Position numbers and translations under genes: made by a program
Source: Methanofollis sp. W23
GTDB lineage: Archaea > Halobacteriota > Methanomicrobia > Methanomicrobiales > Methanofollaceae
Length of the DNA: 64,000 nt
NCBI RefSeq assembly: GCF_017875325.1
Contig: NZ_JAGGMN010000001.1
Span: forward strand, 2,624,140 to 2,688,139
Reading direction: 5' to 3'
In this document: positions 1 to 9,240 of the stretch, one piece after another
How the letters are laid out: each line of letters begins with the position of its first letter
Position numbering within the stretch: the stretch's first letter is position 1
The notes under the pieces: model-generated
What the model was told of the DNA's origin: nothing
Database searches by the model: none
What the model saw: only the letters and a program-made list of their open reading frames with translations

Positions 1-277
1 GCGGGAGGAGGGCGACGACGATCATCGGGTGGAAGACGAAGAAGGCGCTGAGGTTGACGGCGAGGAGGAAGGCGTGGTCCGTGGCGACGGCCGCAGCCCA
101 GACCATCCAGAGCGCAACGACCGCGACTGGGACGACGGCGGCGAGACGTTTTGACGAGATCTTTTCGAGGAGTACCGTATAGACTGCAGCGCAGACGCCG
201 CAGAGAAGATAGACTGGGAGATAGAGGAGGAGCACCTGCGGGAAGAGGACGGGGAGGAGGTCGAGGTTCTCAAACAT
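1..277 (-). CDS. Membrane protein, N-terminal part only (runs off left edge)
   Basis: Reading the minus strand from the ATG at 277-275 gives an open frame of 92 codons to the window edge with no stop. The protein starts MFENLDLLPVLF and is strongly hydrophobic. Three likely membrane segments lie at about residues 8-35, 44-64 and 68-90, with a short basic loop (EKISSKRL) between the first two. It faces the same way as acs and lies 99 bp downstream of the acs stop. I do not recognise the family, and the C-terminus is outside the window. The Ser/Arg-rich translation in a neighbouring frame is a shadow of it. Confidence 0.6.
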   Translation of the reverse strand, partial: MFENLDLLPVLFPQVLLLYLPVYLLCGVCAAVYTVLLEKISSKRLAAVVPVAVVALWMVWAAAVATDHAFLLAVNLSAFFVFHPMIVVALLP

Positions 278-376
278 TATGGATCACCAGAAGTATGAGA
301 GAAGGACTGGGGCCGACCTGCTTAATGGTGCCGGTTCATATCTGGGGGTCAGGGGAGGGGGTGACGCCCCTCATCC

Positions 377-2269
377 CTACACCTCCAACGTCGAGATGTC
401 GCCGGGGTCGACGCCCATCTCCTGCGCCCGTAACACCCGGCGCATGATCTTGCCGCTCCTGGTCTTGGGAAGCGAGGAGACGAACTTGACCTCTGAAGGC
501 ATGGCGATAGGGCCGATGCTCATGCGCACATGGTAGATGAGGTCAGTCTTCAGTTTCTCGCTCGGGGCGTAGCCCACCTTCAGGATGACGAAGGCCTTCA
601 CCGCCTGGCCCTTCACGGCATCGGGGACGCCGATCACCGCCGCCTCGGCCACTGCCTCGTGGGCGACCAGGGCCGACTCCACCTCGGCAGTGCCCAGGTT
701 GTGCCCGGCGACGATGATGACATCGTCGGCCCGTCCGAGGACCATGATGTAGCCCTCCTCGTCCTTCACCGCGAGGTCGCCGGCAAGATAGAGTTTGTCG
801 ACCGTGGTCCAGTACTTCCGGTAGCGCTCGTCGTTTTTGTAGACCGTGCGCATCATCGCCGGCCATGGTTCGGTGAGGACCAGGAGGCCGCCGGTGCCGG
901 GGGGCACCGGGTTGCCCTCGCGGTCCACCACCTCCGCCGAGACCCCCGGGATGGGTCGGCCCACGAACCCTGGCTTCATCGGTTCGCCGACGAGCGTGGC
1001 GAGCATCTGCATCCCGGTCTCGGTCTGCCACCAGGTGTCGAGCACCGGGCAGCGGGACTGGCCGATGACCCGGTGATACCACTCGAAGGCCTCAGGGTTG
1101 AGGGGTTCGCCGACCGACCCGATGACCCGCAGCGAGTCGAGATTGGAGCGGGCGGGCCACTCGTCGCCGAACTTCATGAACATCCGCACCGCCGTCGGGG
1201 CGGTGTAGAAGACCGTCACCCCGAAGTCCTCGATGACCCGCCACCAGACCCCTGGGTCGGGGTAGTCAGGGACCGTCTCGGTGATGAGCACCGTGGCCCC
1301 GGCGGCGAGCGGGCCGTAGATGACGTACGAGTGCCCGGTGATCCATCCTGGATCGGCGGTGCACCAGTAGACGTCGTGCTCCTTGAGGTCGAAGAGGTAC
1401 TTCGCCGTGTAGTAGGTGCCGACCATGTAGCCGCCGCAGGTGTGGACGATCCCCTTGGGCGGGCCGGTGGTGCCGCTGGTGTAGAGGATGAAGAGCGGGT
1501 CTTCGGCGTCCATCACCGCAGGGTCCACATGCGTGGGGGCGTCGGCCATGCACTCCTGGAAGTCGACCTCCATCTCTGGGTGGAGGGCGACGTGCGGGAC
1601 CGTCCGCCTGAGCACGATCACCTTCTCGACGCTCGGGGCATTCCTCACCGCCTCGCCGACGATGGTCTTGAGCGGGATCCGTGTCCCGCGCCGGTAGCTG
1701 ACGTCGGCGGTGACGACAACCTTCGCCCCGGCGTCCCGGATCCTGGCGTTGAGGGCGCCAGCCCCGAACCCGCCGTACACCACCGAGTGGATCGCGCCGA
1801 TCCTGGCGCAACCGAGGATAGCGATGATCTGTTCTGGGACAAGGGGCATGTAGATGCAGACGACGTCCCCGCGCCCGACCCCGAGGTTTTTCAGGGCGCC
1901 GGCAAACCGCATCACCTGCCGGTGGAGTTGGCGGTAGGTGAGCACCCGCTCGACCCCCCCCTCCTCGCCCCGCCAGATGAGCGCCACCTTGTTCCTGCGC
2001 TCGCCTGCGGCATGGCGGTCCAGGCAGTTGGTGGTGATGTTCAGTTTTCCGTTCACAAACCAGCGGGCATAGGGGTGGCGCCACTCCTTCACCCGGTCCC
2101 AGGGTTCGATCCATTCGAGTTCGCCGGCATACCGCGCCCAGAACCCGTCCGGGTCCTCGAGGTACCGGCGGTATGCCTGCTCCCACGGCCCGAGGGCCGA
2201 GGTCTCCAGGTATATGGGGTCTGGCTTGACCACCCGTGCCTCAAGACCCACCTCAAACTCTGCTGACAT
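377..2269 (-). CDS. acs: Acetyl-CoA synthetase (AMP-forming)
   Basis: This 630-residue enzyme activates acetate with ATP and CoA to acetyl-CoA, AMP and PPi, the usual acetate assimilation route in hydrogenotrophic methanogens. The P-loop-like adenylation motif YTSGTTGPPKG lies at 263-273. The C-terminal SGKIMRR motif carries the adenylation lysine (K607), which is also the site controlled by acetylation in the family. Length is slightly short of bacterial Acs (about 650). The ATG is preceded by GAGGGG, and a TATA-like stretch at 2308-2317 lies at a suitable distance. Inference: it could recapture acetate made by the alcohol/aldehyde oxidation modules at 18-36 kb. Confidence 0.95.
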   Translation of the reverse strand: MSAEFEVGLEARVVKPDPIYLETSALGPWEQAYRRYLEDPDGFWARYAGELEWIEPWDRVKEWRHPYARWFVNGKLNITTNCLDRHAAGERRNKVALIWRGEEGGVERVLTYRQLHRQVMRFAGALKNLGVGRGDVVCIYMPLVPEQIIAILGCARIGAIHSVVYGGFGAGALNARIRDAGAKVVVTADVSYRRGTRIPLKTIVGEAVRNAPSVEKVIVLRRTVPHVALHPEMEVDFQECMADAPTHVDPAVMDAEDPLFILYTSGTTGPPKGIVHTCGGYMVGTYYTAKYLFDLKEHDVYWCTADPGWITGHSYVIYGPLAAGATVLITETVPDYPDPGVWWRVIEDFGVTVFYTAPTAVRMFMKFGDEWPARSNLDSLRVIGSVGEPLNPEAFEWYHRVIGQSRCPVLDTWWQTETGMQMLATLVGEPMKPGFVGRPIPGVSAEVVDREGNPVPPGTGGLLVLTEPWPAMMRTVYKNDERYRKYWTTVDKLYLAGDLAVKDEEGYIMVLGRADDVIIVAGHNLGTAEVESALVAHEAVAEAAVIGVPDAVKGQAVKAFVILKVGYAPSEKLKTDLIYHVRMSIGPIAMPSEVKFVSSLPKTRSGKIMRRVLRAQEMGVDPGDISTLEV

Positions 2270-2390
2270 TTCGTCCCCTCCTCACGTCTCCTCCCTGGCG
2301 GGCGGGGAGATAAATCTATGCCGGGGTCCACTGGGCGGCGCGGGGGCGGGCGAGAAATCTACATATCGATTGGCGTATAGATCCGATCTG

Positions 2391-3620
2391 ATGAAGCCCC
2401 TCCTCCTCCTCCTGACCATCGGGTTCCTCCTGACTGCCGGGTGTAGCACCCTTTCTGGGACACTGGCGATCATCTCAGAGCCCGAAGATGCCGCTGTCTA
2501 TCTCGACGGCGAGTACCGCGGTAACACCCCCTGCATGGTGCGCGAGGTCCAGGCCGGGAACCACACCCTCGAACTCCGCCACGAGCGCTACCCGGCCTGG
2601 CGGACCGACCTGGAGATGGGGATGGGCGAGGAGGTGGAGGTCGTCGCCGACCTTGCCGAGAACCTCGTCCCGGAGGTCACCTTCTCCTGCGAGGGGCCTG
2701 GCACATATGCGCAGGGCGAGACAGTTTCTATCACCGGCTACGCCGTCACCGGCGAAGGAACGGTTTCCCTTTCGGTCGAGCAACTCGACGGCGAGAGGCC
2801 CTTTGCCCCGCAGTCCTATCTGCTCCCGGTCGACGACGAGTATCTCTTCGAGTATCGTCTCCCGACCGATCTGATGCCGGGCGGGCGATACCGCCTCTCC
2901 GCCAGACTGGGCACCGGCGAGGTGGAGAACCAGACCCTCACCGTCCTCACTGAGGGGGAGGTGAACATCGCCGTCGTGCGGGAGATCGCCAGAACCTACC
3001 ACCAGACACATACCTACAGCAACGCCGACTTCTTCGTCTGCGCCGACATGGCCATGGACGTCTGGAACATGATCGAGACGAAGGGGATCGAGGCGAAGAT
3101 CGCGGTCGGCGACGTCCACCAGAGAGGCGAGGCGATCCATGAGGCCGACCATGCCTGGGTGCTGGCCGAGACCTCGCCTGGAGAGTGGACGGCAGTGGAG
3201 ACGACGGGCGGGTTCCTTGCCAGCGACGACGAAAATTACTATGAGGGCTGGTTCTTCGAGACCCCGCGGGATTTCAAGGAGTACATCGACCTCTCAAAGC
3301 AGTACAACGCAGAGGTGGACAAGGCCCTCGATCTTGAGTATCGGTACAATCGCATGGCCGATACCTACAATGAACGTCTCTCGAAACTCAACTCCATCAT
3401 CGACACATACAATGCGCGATATGCAGAACGCCCGCTGAGTCTTGAGGAGAACCGGGATGCTGAGAGGATGGAAGGGAGGATCAGTGAGCAGCAGGTCGAG
3501 TTGGCTGAGATGAAAGGCCAGGTCGAACAACTCTCACGAGAGTTCGATGCGGTTGAGAGGGGCATGGAGGAGATCCAGGCGCAGATGATGCGGTTGGTCG
3601 AGGAGATCGACAACCTCTGA
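2391..3620 (+). CDS. Lipoprotein with PEGA, Ig-like, transglutaminase-like and coiled-coil regions
   Basis: The 409-residue protein begins with a lipoprotein signal peptide ending LTAGC (Cys18 would be lipidated). Residues 23-70 form a PEGA-type beta domain (AAVYLDGEYRGNTP). Residues 95-190 look like an Ig-like domain (VTFSCEGPGTYAQGETVSITGYAV). A transglutaminase-like region at about 195-285 carries Cys217, His254 and an acidic residue near 270 in the expected order. A long coiled coil fills about 295-409. I chose the ATG at 2391 because the longer upstream reading has no signal peptide and overlaps the acs promoter; an AT-rich box at about 2358-2365 fits a leaderless start. It should be anchored outside the cell. 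Its substrate is unknown. Confidence 0.7.
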   Translation: MKPLLLLLTIGFLLTAGCSTLSGTLAIISEPEDAAVYLDGEYRGNTPCMVREVQAGNHTLELRHERYPAWRTDLEMGMGEEVEVVADLAENLVPEVTFSCEGPGTYAQGETVSITGYAVTGEGTVSLSVEQLDGERPFAPQSYLLPVDDEYLFEYRLPTDLMPGGRYRLSARLGTGEVENQTLTVLTEGEVNIAVVREIARTYHQTHTYSNADFFVCADMAMDVWNMIETKGIEAKIAVGDVHQRGEAIHEADHAWVLAETSPGEWTAVETTGGFLASDDENYYEGWFFETPRDFKEYIDLSKQYNAEVDKALDLEYRYNRMADTYNERLSKLNSIIDTYNARYAERPLSLEENRDAERMEGRISEQQVELAEMKGQVEQLSREFDAVERGMEEIQAQMMRLVEEIDNL

Positions 3621-3843
3621 GGCCGCCTCGCTCCTCTCACGAGTGGGGCGTCATTCCTCCCCTTTTTAACGAGAAGTATCTGCCCGCGTTTTTCCATGGC
3701 TGAATGGCGGAGGGGAGATCCTGTAGAGGGTGTTGTTCCTTGGATTGGATATTGATAGGGGGAGGTTCTGGTCAAACCCGGTGTACAGGCTAGATGAGAA
3801 ATATCCCTGAGCAAAAAAGATCTTTTGAAAAATTTTCAAGAAT

Positions 3844-4080
3844 GGGCTCTGTAGAAATCTTCTTAATGAATCTCTCTGGCGGGGGGCGTGCCGCCCTCCG
3901 GATCCCCTGCGACACGATAGGTCGAAGATGGCAGCACTCTTGTCACAGTTGCCCATAATGTCTTCTCGCCTCTATCTTCCTCCCGGGGTTCCGGGCGGCA
4001 CTCGTCCCCGGCGGGAGGCTATGAGAAGACGGATGACACGCATTCTCTCCACACATGGGTGAGGGTTTCTACAAAACCCA
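3844..4080 (+). repeat. R1 interspersed repeat copy
   Basis: Nearly full-length copy. It opens with GGGCTCTGTAGAAATC, has the GC-rich hairpin around GGGGGGCGTGCCGCCC, then the core CGATAGGTCGAAGATGGCA, a second hairpin (TCCGGGCGGCACTCG), and ends GAGGGTTTCTACAAAAC. It fills most of the spacer between the lipoprotein and the recombinase-like gene, whose 3' end faces it. See the R1 finding. Confidence 0.7.
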
Positions 4081-4087
4081 AGGGTGA

Positions 4088-4732
4088 TTATTTATGTTCC
4101 GTCGCCGACGACCGTGCCCCTTTCCACTCGCCCTTTAACTCTGGATGGTCGGAGAGGATCTTGGAGACCGTGCTCCTGCTCACATTGAACATCCGGCAGA
4201 TCTGGGAGATGCTGACCCCGGAACGCCTGACCGTGATCAGGGCCTCGACCTGCCCGTCGTTCAGGGCCCGTGGGCGGCCGATGGTGCCTTTTGGTTTGGA
4301 GGACGAGCGAGCATGGTGAGAATAGGTCTTGCGGGCGAACCCCTGGTAGAGGTTCATATATGCCAGGAAATTCTTGAGGTCTCGTGTCCGTGCCACGGGG
4401 TCGTCGATGTGCGCAATAAAATCGTTTTCGGCAAAGTATGGGGTGCGGCCTTCGCTGAGAAGGATTTTCAGTTCATCGAGTCCGTTGTCAAGATTTTTGG
4501 AGAGGGCGGGGAGATTCAGAAACAGGATATGGGTGATCCCGTGCTCCTGGCAATATGCAAGCATTTCAAGATAGCCCTCCCGTTTTCTGGGCGGCGTGCT
4601 ATTCACCCGGTGGTCGGTGAAAAGCCTATTGATATGAAACCTATATTTGCAATATTCTTCCAAAATCTCTCGATGATGCTCCATATCGCCTTTTTTTCTG
4701 GTAGAAAGGTAGGCTACAGCATCTTTTTTCAT
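4088..4732 (-). CDS. Serine-recombinase-like protein with C-terminal HTH, catalytic site degenerate
   Basis: The 214-residue protein has the two-part layout of small serine recombinases (Hin/resolvase). The N-terminal fold is VAYLSTRKKGD...GITHILFLNLPALSKNL. The C-terminal HTH runs from GRPRALNDGQVEALI to VSRSTVSKIL (about 152-194). A Ser aligns with the nucleophile (S10), but the Arg at position 8 is Tyr and the DRLGR active-site motif reads PALSK, so the catalytic Asp and both Arg are missing. It is probably not a recombinase and may act as a DNA-binding regulator. No inverted repeats typical of an invertible segment flank it. Both flanking spacers are AT-rich or hold repeats. Confidence 0.65.
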   Translation of the reverse strand: MKKDAVAYLSTRKKGDMEHHREILEEYCKYRFHINRLFTDHRVNSTPPRKREGYLEMLAYCQEHGITHILFLNLPALSKNLDNGLDELKILLSEGRTPYFAENDFIAHIDDPVARTRDLKNFLAYMNLYQGFARKTYSHHARSSSKPKGTIGRPRALNDGQVEALITVRRSGVSISQICRMFNVSRSTVSKILSDHPELKGEWKGARSSATEHK

Positions 4733-4858
4733 AGAAAATATTAAAATTCATGACCATTTATCTGTTACGATTCTTGGTAAATGCTATAAAAAAAGCACCA
4801 TAAAGAAAATCAGAAAAATAATGATGGAATACTGGAAAAAAGAAATAAATAGAGAAAT

Positions 4859-5542
4859 TTAGGCATTGTTGGCAGTTTTTAGTGCCTCCCACTCTTTCAC
4901 TACGTCTTTGCCCTCGATGAAGACGAGCCCGTGCTTCTCTGCATAGGCCTTTGCGTCGTCCTTCGAGAGTGCGAGCCCGGTCTCGTCGTCGAGCATCTCG
5001 CAGACCACGACCGCAGGCGTCACCCCGGCCTGTTCGGCAAGGGCGATCGAGAGTTCGGTCTGTCCGCGCCGGTCGTCGAGGAGGCCGTCGGCCGCCCTCA
5101 GGATCGCCACGTGGCCCGGCGTCCTGAACTCAGCCGCGAAGTCCTGCCCCCCGCCGTTGAGAGACATCTTCACCTGGTCGGCGATGGCGTTGATGGTCGT
5201 CGCCCGGTCGCGGTCAGGGATCCCGGTGTAGGTGCTCCGGTGGTTCACCCAGATCGAGAACGACGAGTGGTTTTTCCGGTCATATGGGATGTCCCCCAGG
5301 TGCTCGACTGCTTCGAAGCCCTTCAGGAGGTCGGAGGCAAAGGGAAGACCGAGAGTTTTGGCCGCCTCAGGATGGACTGCAGTACAGATCAGTCCGCCCC
5401 CATCGCGGCGCATCGTCAGCACATCTCTGGGCGTGACGGCGTCGGCCCTGATGATCAGGTCGGTCTCCTTCTCGCGGTCGTCAAAGTCATAGAGCAGTAC
5501 CATCTTGCCCTCTCTGAGGGCGGCATAGGCGTCTTCAATCAT
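4859..5542 (-). CDS. ribB: 3,4-dihydroxy-2-butanone 4-phosphate synthase
   Basis: Makes the four-carbon unit of riboflavin (and of the F420 deazaflavin precursor) from ribulose 5-phosphate. The 227-residue protein shows the family motifs YDFDDREKETD (acidic metal/substrate site), RDGGGLICTAV and HRSTYTGIPDRDRATTI. The start at 5542 gives MIEDAYAAL and has GGAGGT just upstream; the longer frame runs back into ribK. It overlaps the end of ribK by 8 bases, so the two form an operon. Confidence 0.92.
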   Translation of the reverse strand: MIEDAYAALREGKMVLLYDFDDREKETDLIIRADAVTPRDVLTMRRDGGGLICTAVHPEAAKTLGLPFASDLLKGFEAVEHLGDIPYDRKNHSSFSIWVNHRSTYTGIPDRDRATTINAIADQVKMSLNGGGQDFAAEFRTPGHVAILRAADGLLDDRRGQTELSIALAEQAGVTPAVVVCEMLDDETGLALSKDDAKAYAEKHGLVFIEGKDVVKEWEALKTANNA

Positions 5543-6203
5543 GGGTAACCTCCACATGTACGATGTCATTATCATGCAGTCCAAAGGTCTCGCGTAAAGG
5601 AGCCGGCGCGATGATCTCAATGATCTCCTCGGGGTAGTGGCTCCGTCCTGGCTCGATGATCGCACCCGGGCACTCGCCGATACGGCACGGGAGACACCGA
5701 GCATCTCCAAACGATCTGCCGTCGGCCTCGAATCCCTTGATCCCGATCCAGACCAGTCCTTCCAGGCGACGTTTCACCTTGACGCTCTCAGGGTCGAGCC
5801 TGACATTGAGCGTGCCTGGATAGGCATTGAACCCGAGTTTCTCGATGAACTGTTCACGGTATTGGGGGTGATCGATGTAGTAGCGTCCCTCGCCGAGCCC
5901 GCTGATCACCGTCCCCTTAAGGACATAATATCCCCCGTCAGGGGAGAAGATCCGCGAGTACGCCGAGTACTCGCGCCTGAGTTCCTCCTCACCGGCAGGG
6001 GCGACGGCCACATACTGCCCGTCGGTCCTGACGGTGCGCGTGATCATCCCGGCCGCCTCAAGCCCCTTAAGCCGGCGGGAGGCTGTCTGAGGGCTGATGT
6101 TCAGGGCGTTTGCCAGGGACTGCGAGGACATCCACGCAGAGCTCCGTAGCCCGCCCATGAGTGCAACGACCTTCAGGCACTGGAGATCTCCTGCATCCAT
6201 CAT
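5535..6203 (-). CDS. ribK: Riboflavin kinase fused to winged-helix regulator (RbkR type)
   Basis: The 222-residue protein has an N-terminal winged helix (SSQSLANALNISPQTASRRLKGLEAAG, about 24-60). The C-terminal part is a CTP-dependent archaeal riboflavin kinase (GEGRYYIDHPQY, YPGTLNVRLD, ending HDNDIVHVEV). Proteins of this layout both make FMN and repress riboflavin genes in archaea. The start at 6203 lies about 27 bases from a TATA box (6227-6234), as for a leaderless mRNA; an upstream in-frame start would lie inside the promoter. It leads the ribK-ribB operon and is divergent from the HTH gene at 6314. Confidence 0.9.
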   Translation of the reverse strand: MMDAGDLQCLKVVALMGGLRSSAWMSSQSLANALNISPQTASRRLKGLEAAGMITRTVRTDGQYVAVAPAGEEELRREYSAYSRIFSPDGGYYVLKGTVISGLGEGRYYIDHPQYREQFIEKLGFNAYPGTLNVRLDPESVKVKRRLEGLVWIGIKGFEADGRSFGDARCLPCRIGECPGAIIEPGRSHYPEEIIEIIAPAPLRETFGLHDNDIVHVEVTHD

Positions 6204-6218
6204 GTATTTCAAAATTGA

Positions 6219-6234
6219 GATGCATCCTATATAT
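6219..6234 (-). promoter_or_regulatory. ribK promoter, with small palindrome
   Basis: On the minus strand ATATATAG (6227-6234) sits 24-31 bases before the ribK ATG. The adjacent GATGCATC (6219-6226) is an 8-bp palindrome between the TATA box and the start, where an autoregulator could block transcription. Promoter call from spacing; operator role is inference. Confidence 0.45.
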
Positions 6235-6313
6235 GGATTGCGCTCCGGCACTTCGCAGATTGTCGATGGAGCATTCGTTAATTATTTAATCTGCCTGGTA
6301 AACATCTATCCTC

Positions 6314-7027
6314 ATGAACTCCGAACTGCGTAAGCAGCTTGCCGAGAAGATGGCAGGTGAGATTACGCTCTCGGACTCACCGGGAAAAGCCCTGAAAAAA
6401 TGGCGCATGAGTTTCGGCATTCCGCAAGGAATGCTTTCAGAGCGGCTCGGCGTCTCTCCCTCGGTTATCTCAGACTATGAGGGTGGCAGGCGCAAAAGCC
6501 CGGGGACCGCCGTGGTCGGCAAGATCGTCGACACCATCCTCTCGATCGACGAGGAGAACGGCGGGAAATATATCCAGCGATTCTCCAGGATCCTCTACAA
6601 TGCCTTTGATGACGATGACGTCATCTATGACATCCACGACTACGCCTCTTCGGTCCCGATGACCGAGTTCGGGGAGGCTGTGGGTGCACAGCGACTCTGT
6701 GGATCAGTTGACCTTTCCATCTTCGGGTACACCGTGGTCAACAGCCTCAACGCGATCCTGCAGCTCTCCTCGAACGAGTTCAACCGCATCTATGGATGGA
6801 GCACCGAGCGTGCACTCATCTTCACCAATGTCTCGACCGGAAAATCCCCACTGGTGGCGATCAGGGTGACCCCTTTCAAGCCCCGGTGCGTGGTCCTCCA
6901 GGGACTCGAGGTGGAGCAGGTCCATCCGCTCGTTCCGAAGTTGGCTGAACGCGACCGTATCACTGTACTCTGCACATCGATGGACGTCGAACAAATCGTG
7001 AGCACATTGAGGGAAAAAGAATGGTAG
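6314..7027 (+). CDS. Archaeal HTH (XRE-type) transcriptional regulator, mevalonate operon leader
   Basis: The 237-residue protein has an XRE-type HTH at about 25-72 ([26 protein letters not shown]), then a conserved archaeal domain of unknown ligand. It belongs to a family of predicted archaeal regulators that often precede HMG-CoA synthase. Its stop lies inside the start of the HMG-CoA synthase gene (overlap 7021-7027), so the two are translationally coupled. A TATA-like ATTATTTAAT (6281-6290) lies about 25 bases before the ATG. Control of isoprenoid lipid precursor genes is an inference from position. Confidence 0.8.
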   Translation: MNSELRKQLAEKMAGEITLSDSPGKALKKWRMSFGIPQGMLSERLGVSPSVISDYEGGRRKSPGTAVVGKIVDTILSIDEENGGKYIQRFSRILYNAFDDDDVIYDIHDYASSVPMTEFGEAVGAQRLCGSVDLSIFGYTVVNSLNAILQLSSNEFNRIYGWSTERALIFTNVSTGKSPLVAIRVTPFKPRCVVLQGLEVEQVHPLVPKLAERDRITVLCTSMDVEQIVSTLREKEW

Positions 7028-8076
7028 GCATCATCAGTTATGGGGCATATATCCCCAGGTTCAGGATCAAGGTCGAGGAGATCGCCCGGGTCTGGGGGGA
7101 CAACCCCAAGGACATCTCAGGCGGCCTTGGCGTCCAGGAAAAGTCGGTCCCCGACCTTGACGAGGACACCGCGACCATCGCCGTCGAGGCGACCAGGAAC
7201 GCACTCCTCAGAAGAGACGTCGACCGCGACGCCATCGGGGCGATCTATGTGGGCTCAGAGTCCCACCCCTACGCCGTCAAACCGACGGCGGCGACGGTCG
7301 GTGCGGCCATCGGGGCGACCCCCGTGATGACCGCGGCCGACTACGAATTTGCATGCAAGGCTGGCACTGCCGGTGTCCAGACCTGCATGGGTCTGGTCGG
7401 GAGCGAGATGGTGACATACGGCATCGCCGTTGGGGCCGACGTCGCTCAGGGTGCACCTGGCGACGCCCTCGAGTACACCGCTGCGGCTGGCGGGTGTGCG
7501 ATGGTCATCGGGTCCAAGAACCCGGTCGCCGAGATCAACCACACCTGCTCATATACCACCGACACGCCAGACTTCTGGCGCCGGGAAGGACAGGCATACC
7601 CCCGCCATGGGGGCCGGTTCACCGGTGACCCAGGCTACTTCAAGCATGTCCAGGGCGCGGCCCGGATGATGCTCGAACAGATGGGAACCAAGCCTTCCGA
7701 CTACGACTACGCCGTCTTCCACCAGCCAAACGCCAAGTTCCCGACACGTGTCGCCGGAAAACTTGGGTTTACCAGAGAGCAGATCACGCCAGGGCTTGTC
7801 GTCCCGCGCCTCGGGAACACCTACTCAGGCGCCTCGATGGTCGGGCTTGCGGCGACCCTCGACATCGCCAAACCAGGCGACCGGATCTTTGTCACCTCCT
7901 TTGGCTCGGGTGCAGGCAGCGACGCCTTCGACATCACGGTCACCGACCTGATCGCGGACACCAACGTCTTCGACCGGGCGGCGGCACCGTCAGTGGAGGC
8001 CCTCCTCGCCGACCCGATCTATCTCGACTATGCACAGTATGCCAAACACAAGGGTAAGATCATGGTGCAAAAATGA
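7021..8076 (+). CDS. Hydroxymethylglutaryl-CoA synthase
   Basis: Condenses acetyl-CoA with acetoacetyl-CoA to HMG-CoA, the second step of the mevalonate pathway for archaeal lipids. The 351-residue length fits the archaeal family. The active-site Cys is C112 in [10 protein letters not shown], the general base Glu is in YVGSESHPY (E80), and the conserved His is in [10 protein letters not shown]. It overlaps the regulator upstream and the thiolase downstream (4 bases). In archaea this enzyme forms a channelling complex with the thiolase and a DUF35 protein, and all three genes are adjacent here. Confidence 0.95.
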   Translation: MVGIISYGAYIPRFRIKVEEIARVWGDNPKDISGGLGVQEKSVPDLDEDTATIAVEATRNALLRRDVDRDAIGAIYVGSESHPYAVKPTAATVGAAIGATPVMTAADYEFACKAGTAGVQTCMGLVGSEMVTYGIAVGADVAQGAPGDALEYTAAAGGCAMVIGSKNPVAEINHTCSYTTDTPDFWRREGQAYPRHGGRFTGDPGYFKHVQGAARMMLEQMGTKPSDYDYAVFHQPNAKFPTRVAGKLGFTREQITPGLVVPRLGNTYSGASMVGLAATLDIAKPGDRIFVTSFGSGAGSDAFDITVTDLIADTNVFDRAAAPSVEALLADPIYLDYAQYAKHKGKIMVQK

Positions 8077-9239
8077 GAGATGTAGCAGTAATCGGGATCG
8101 GCTGCACCAAATTTGGTGAATGGTGGGACCGTTCCTTCAGGAACCTCTTTGTTGAGGCAGGCGTCAAGGCCATCGAGGATGCAAACCTCGCTGGCGAACA
8201 GATCGACGCCATGTACGTCGGCAACATGAGTGCAGGGCGGTTCATCGAGCAAGAACACATCGGTGCACTCATCGCCGACTATGCTGGACTCGCGTCCGAG
8301 CACATCCCCGCGACCCGTGTCGAGGCGGCCTGCGCTTCTGGTGGTCTGGCCTTCCGTGAGGCGGTCATCTCGGTCGCCTCAGGGATGTCTGACATCGTCG
8401 TCGCCGCCGGGGTCGAGAAGATGACCGACGTCGACACCAGTCTCTCCACCGACGCTCTGGCCGGTGCGGCCGACCGCGAGTGGGAAGGCTTTACCGGGGC
8501 GACCTTCCCAGGGCTGTATGCGATGATCGCCACCGATTACATCCATCGCTACGGCCTGACCAGGGAGCAGCTCGCCCAGGTCGCGGTGAAGAACCACTAC
8601 AATGGCGCGCGCAACCCCATCGCACAATTCCAGAAGGAGATCACCCTGGACACGGTGACCAACTCGACGCTGGTCGCCGACCCGCTGCGCCTCTTCGACT
8701 GCTCGCCGATCACCGACGGGGCGGCGGCCGTCGTCGTTGCACCCCTGGAGGTCGCGAAGAAGTTCACCGACACGCCGATCAAGGTGCTCGCCACCGCCCA
8801 GGCCAGCGACACCATCGCCCTCCATGACCGCCGCGACATCTCAACCCTGGATGCCAGCGTGGCCGCAGGCAACCGGGCCTTCCAGATGGCAGGGCTCGAG
8901 AGAAAAGATATCGACTTTGTCGAGGTCCACGACTGCTTCACGATTGCGGAGATCTGCGCCATCGAGGACCTTGGCTTCTGCAAGAAAGGCGAAGCCGGGA
9001 AATTCACCGAGGAAGGCGCCACCGCCCTTGGCGGCCAGATCCCGGTGAACACCAGCGGCGGGTTGAAGTCATGCGGTCACCCGGTCGGGGCGACCGGGAT
9101 CAAGCAGGTCTGCGAGACCGTGCTCCAGCTCCGCGGCGAGGCTGGGAAGCGGCAGGTCGACGGGGCCGAGATCGGCATGACACACAATGTCGGCGGGACC
9201 GGTGCGACGGTCGCCGCCCATATCTTCGGGAGGGCCTGA
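8073..9239 (+). CDS. Acetyl-CoA acetyltransferase (thiolase)
   Basis: Condenses two acetyl-CoA to acetoacetyl-CoA for the mevalonate pathway. The 388-residue protein has nucleophile Cys87 in [10 protein letters not shown], the conserved HDCF motif ([11 protein letters not shown]) and the C-terminal [17 protein letters not shown] with the catalytic Cys-Gly-His. The ATG overlaps the preceding stop by four bases (ATGA) and the next gene starts two bases after its stop. The unfavourable condensation is thought to be pulled forward by the complex with HMG-CoA synthase. Confidence 0.95.
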   Translation: MRDVAVIGIGCTKFGEWWDRSFRNLFVEAGVKAIEDANLAGEQIDAMYVGNMSAGRFIEQEHIGALIADYAGLASEHIPATRVEAACASGGLAFREAVISVASGMSDIVVAAGVEKMTDVDTSLSTDALAGAADREWEGFTGATFPGLYAMIATDYIHRYGLTREQLAQVAVKNHYNGARNPIAQFQKEITLDTVTNSTLVADPLRLFDCSPITDGAAAVVVAPLEVAKKFTDTPIKVLATAQASDTIALHDRRDISTLDASVAAGNRAFQMAGLERKDIDFVEVHDCFTIAEICAIEDLGFCKKGEAGKFTEEGATALGGQIPVNTSGGLKSCGHPVGATGIKQVCETVLQLRGEAGKRQVDGAEIGMTHNVGGTGATVAAHIFGRA

Positions 9240-9240
9240 G

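Noticed and set aside
530-2266. 578-codon plus-strand open frame opposite acs
   Set aside because: It is a GC-driven shadow of acs: His/Asp/Val-rich with no domain, fully antisense to a well-supported enzyme.
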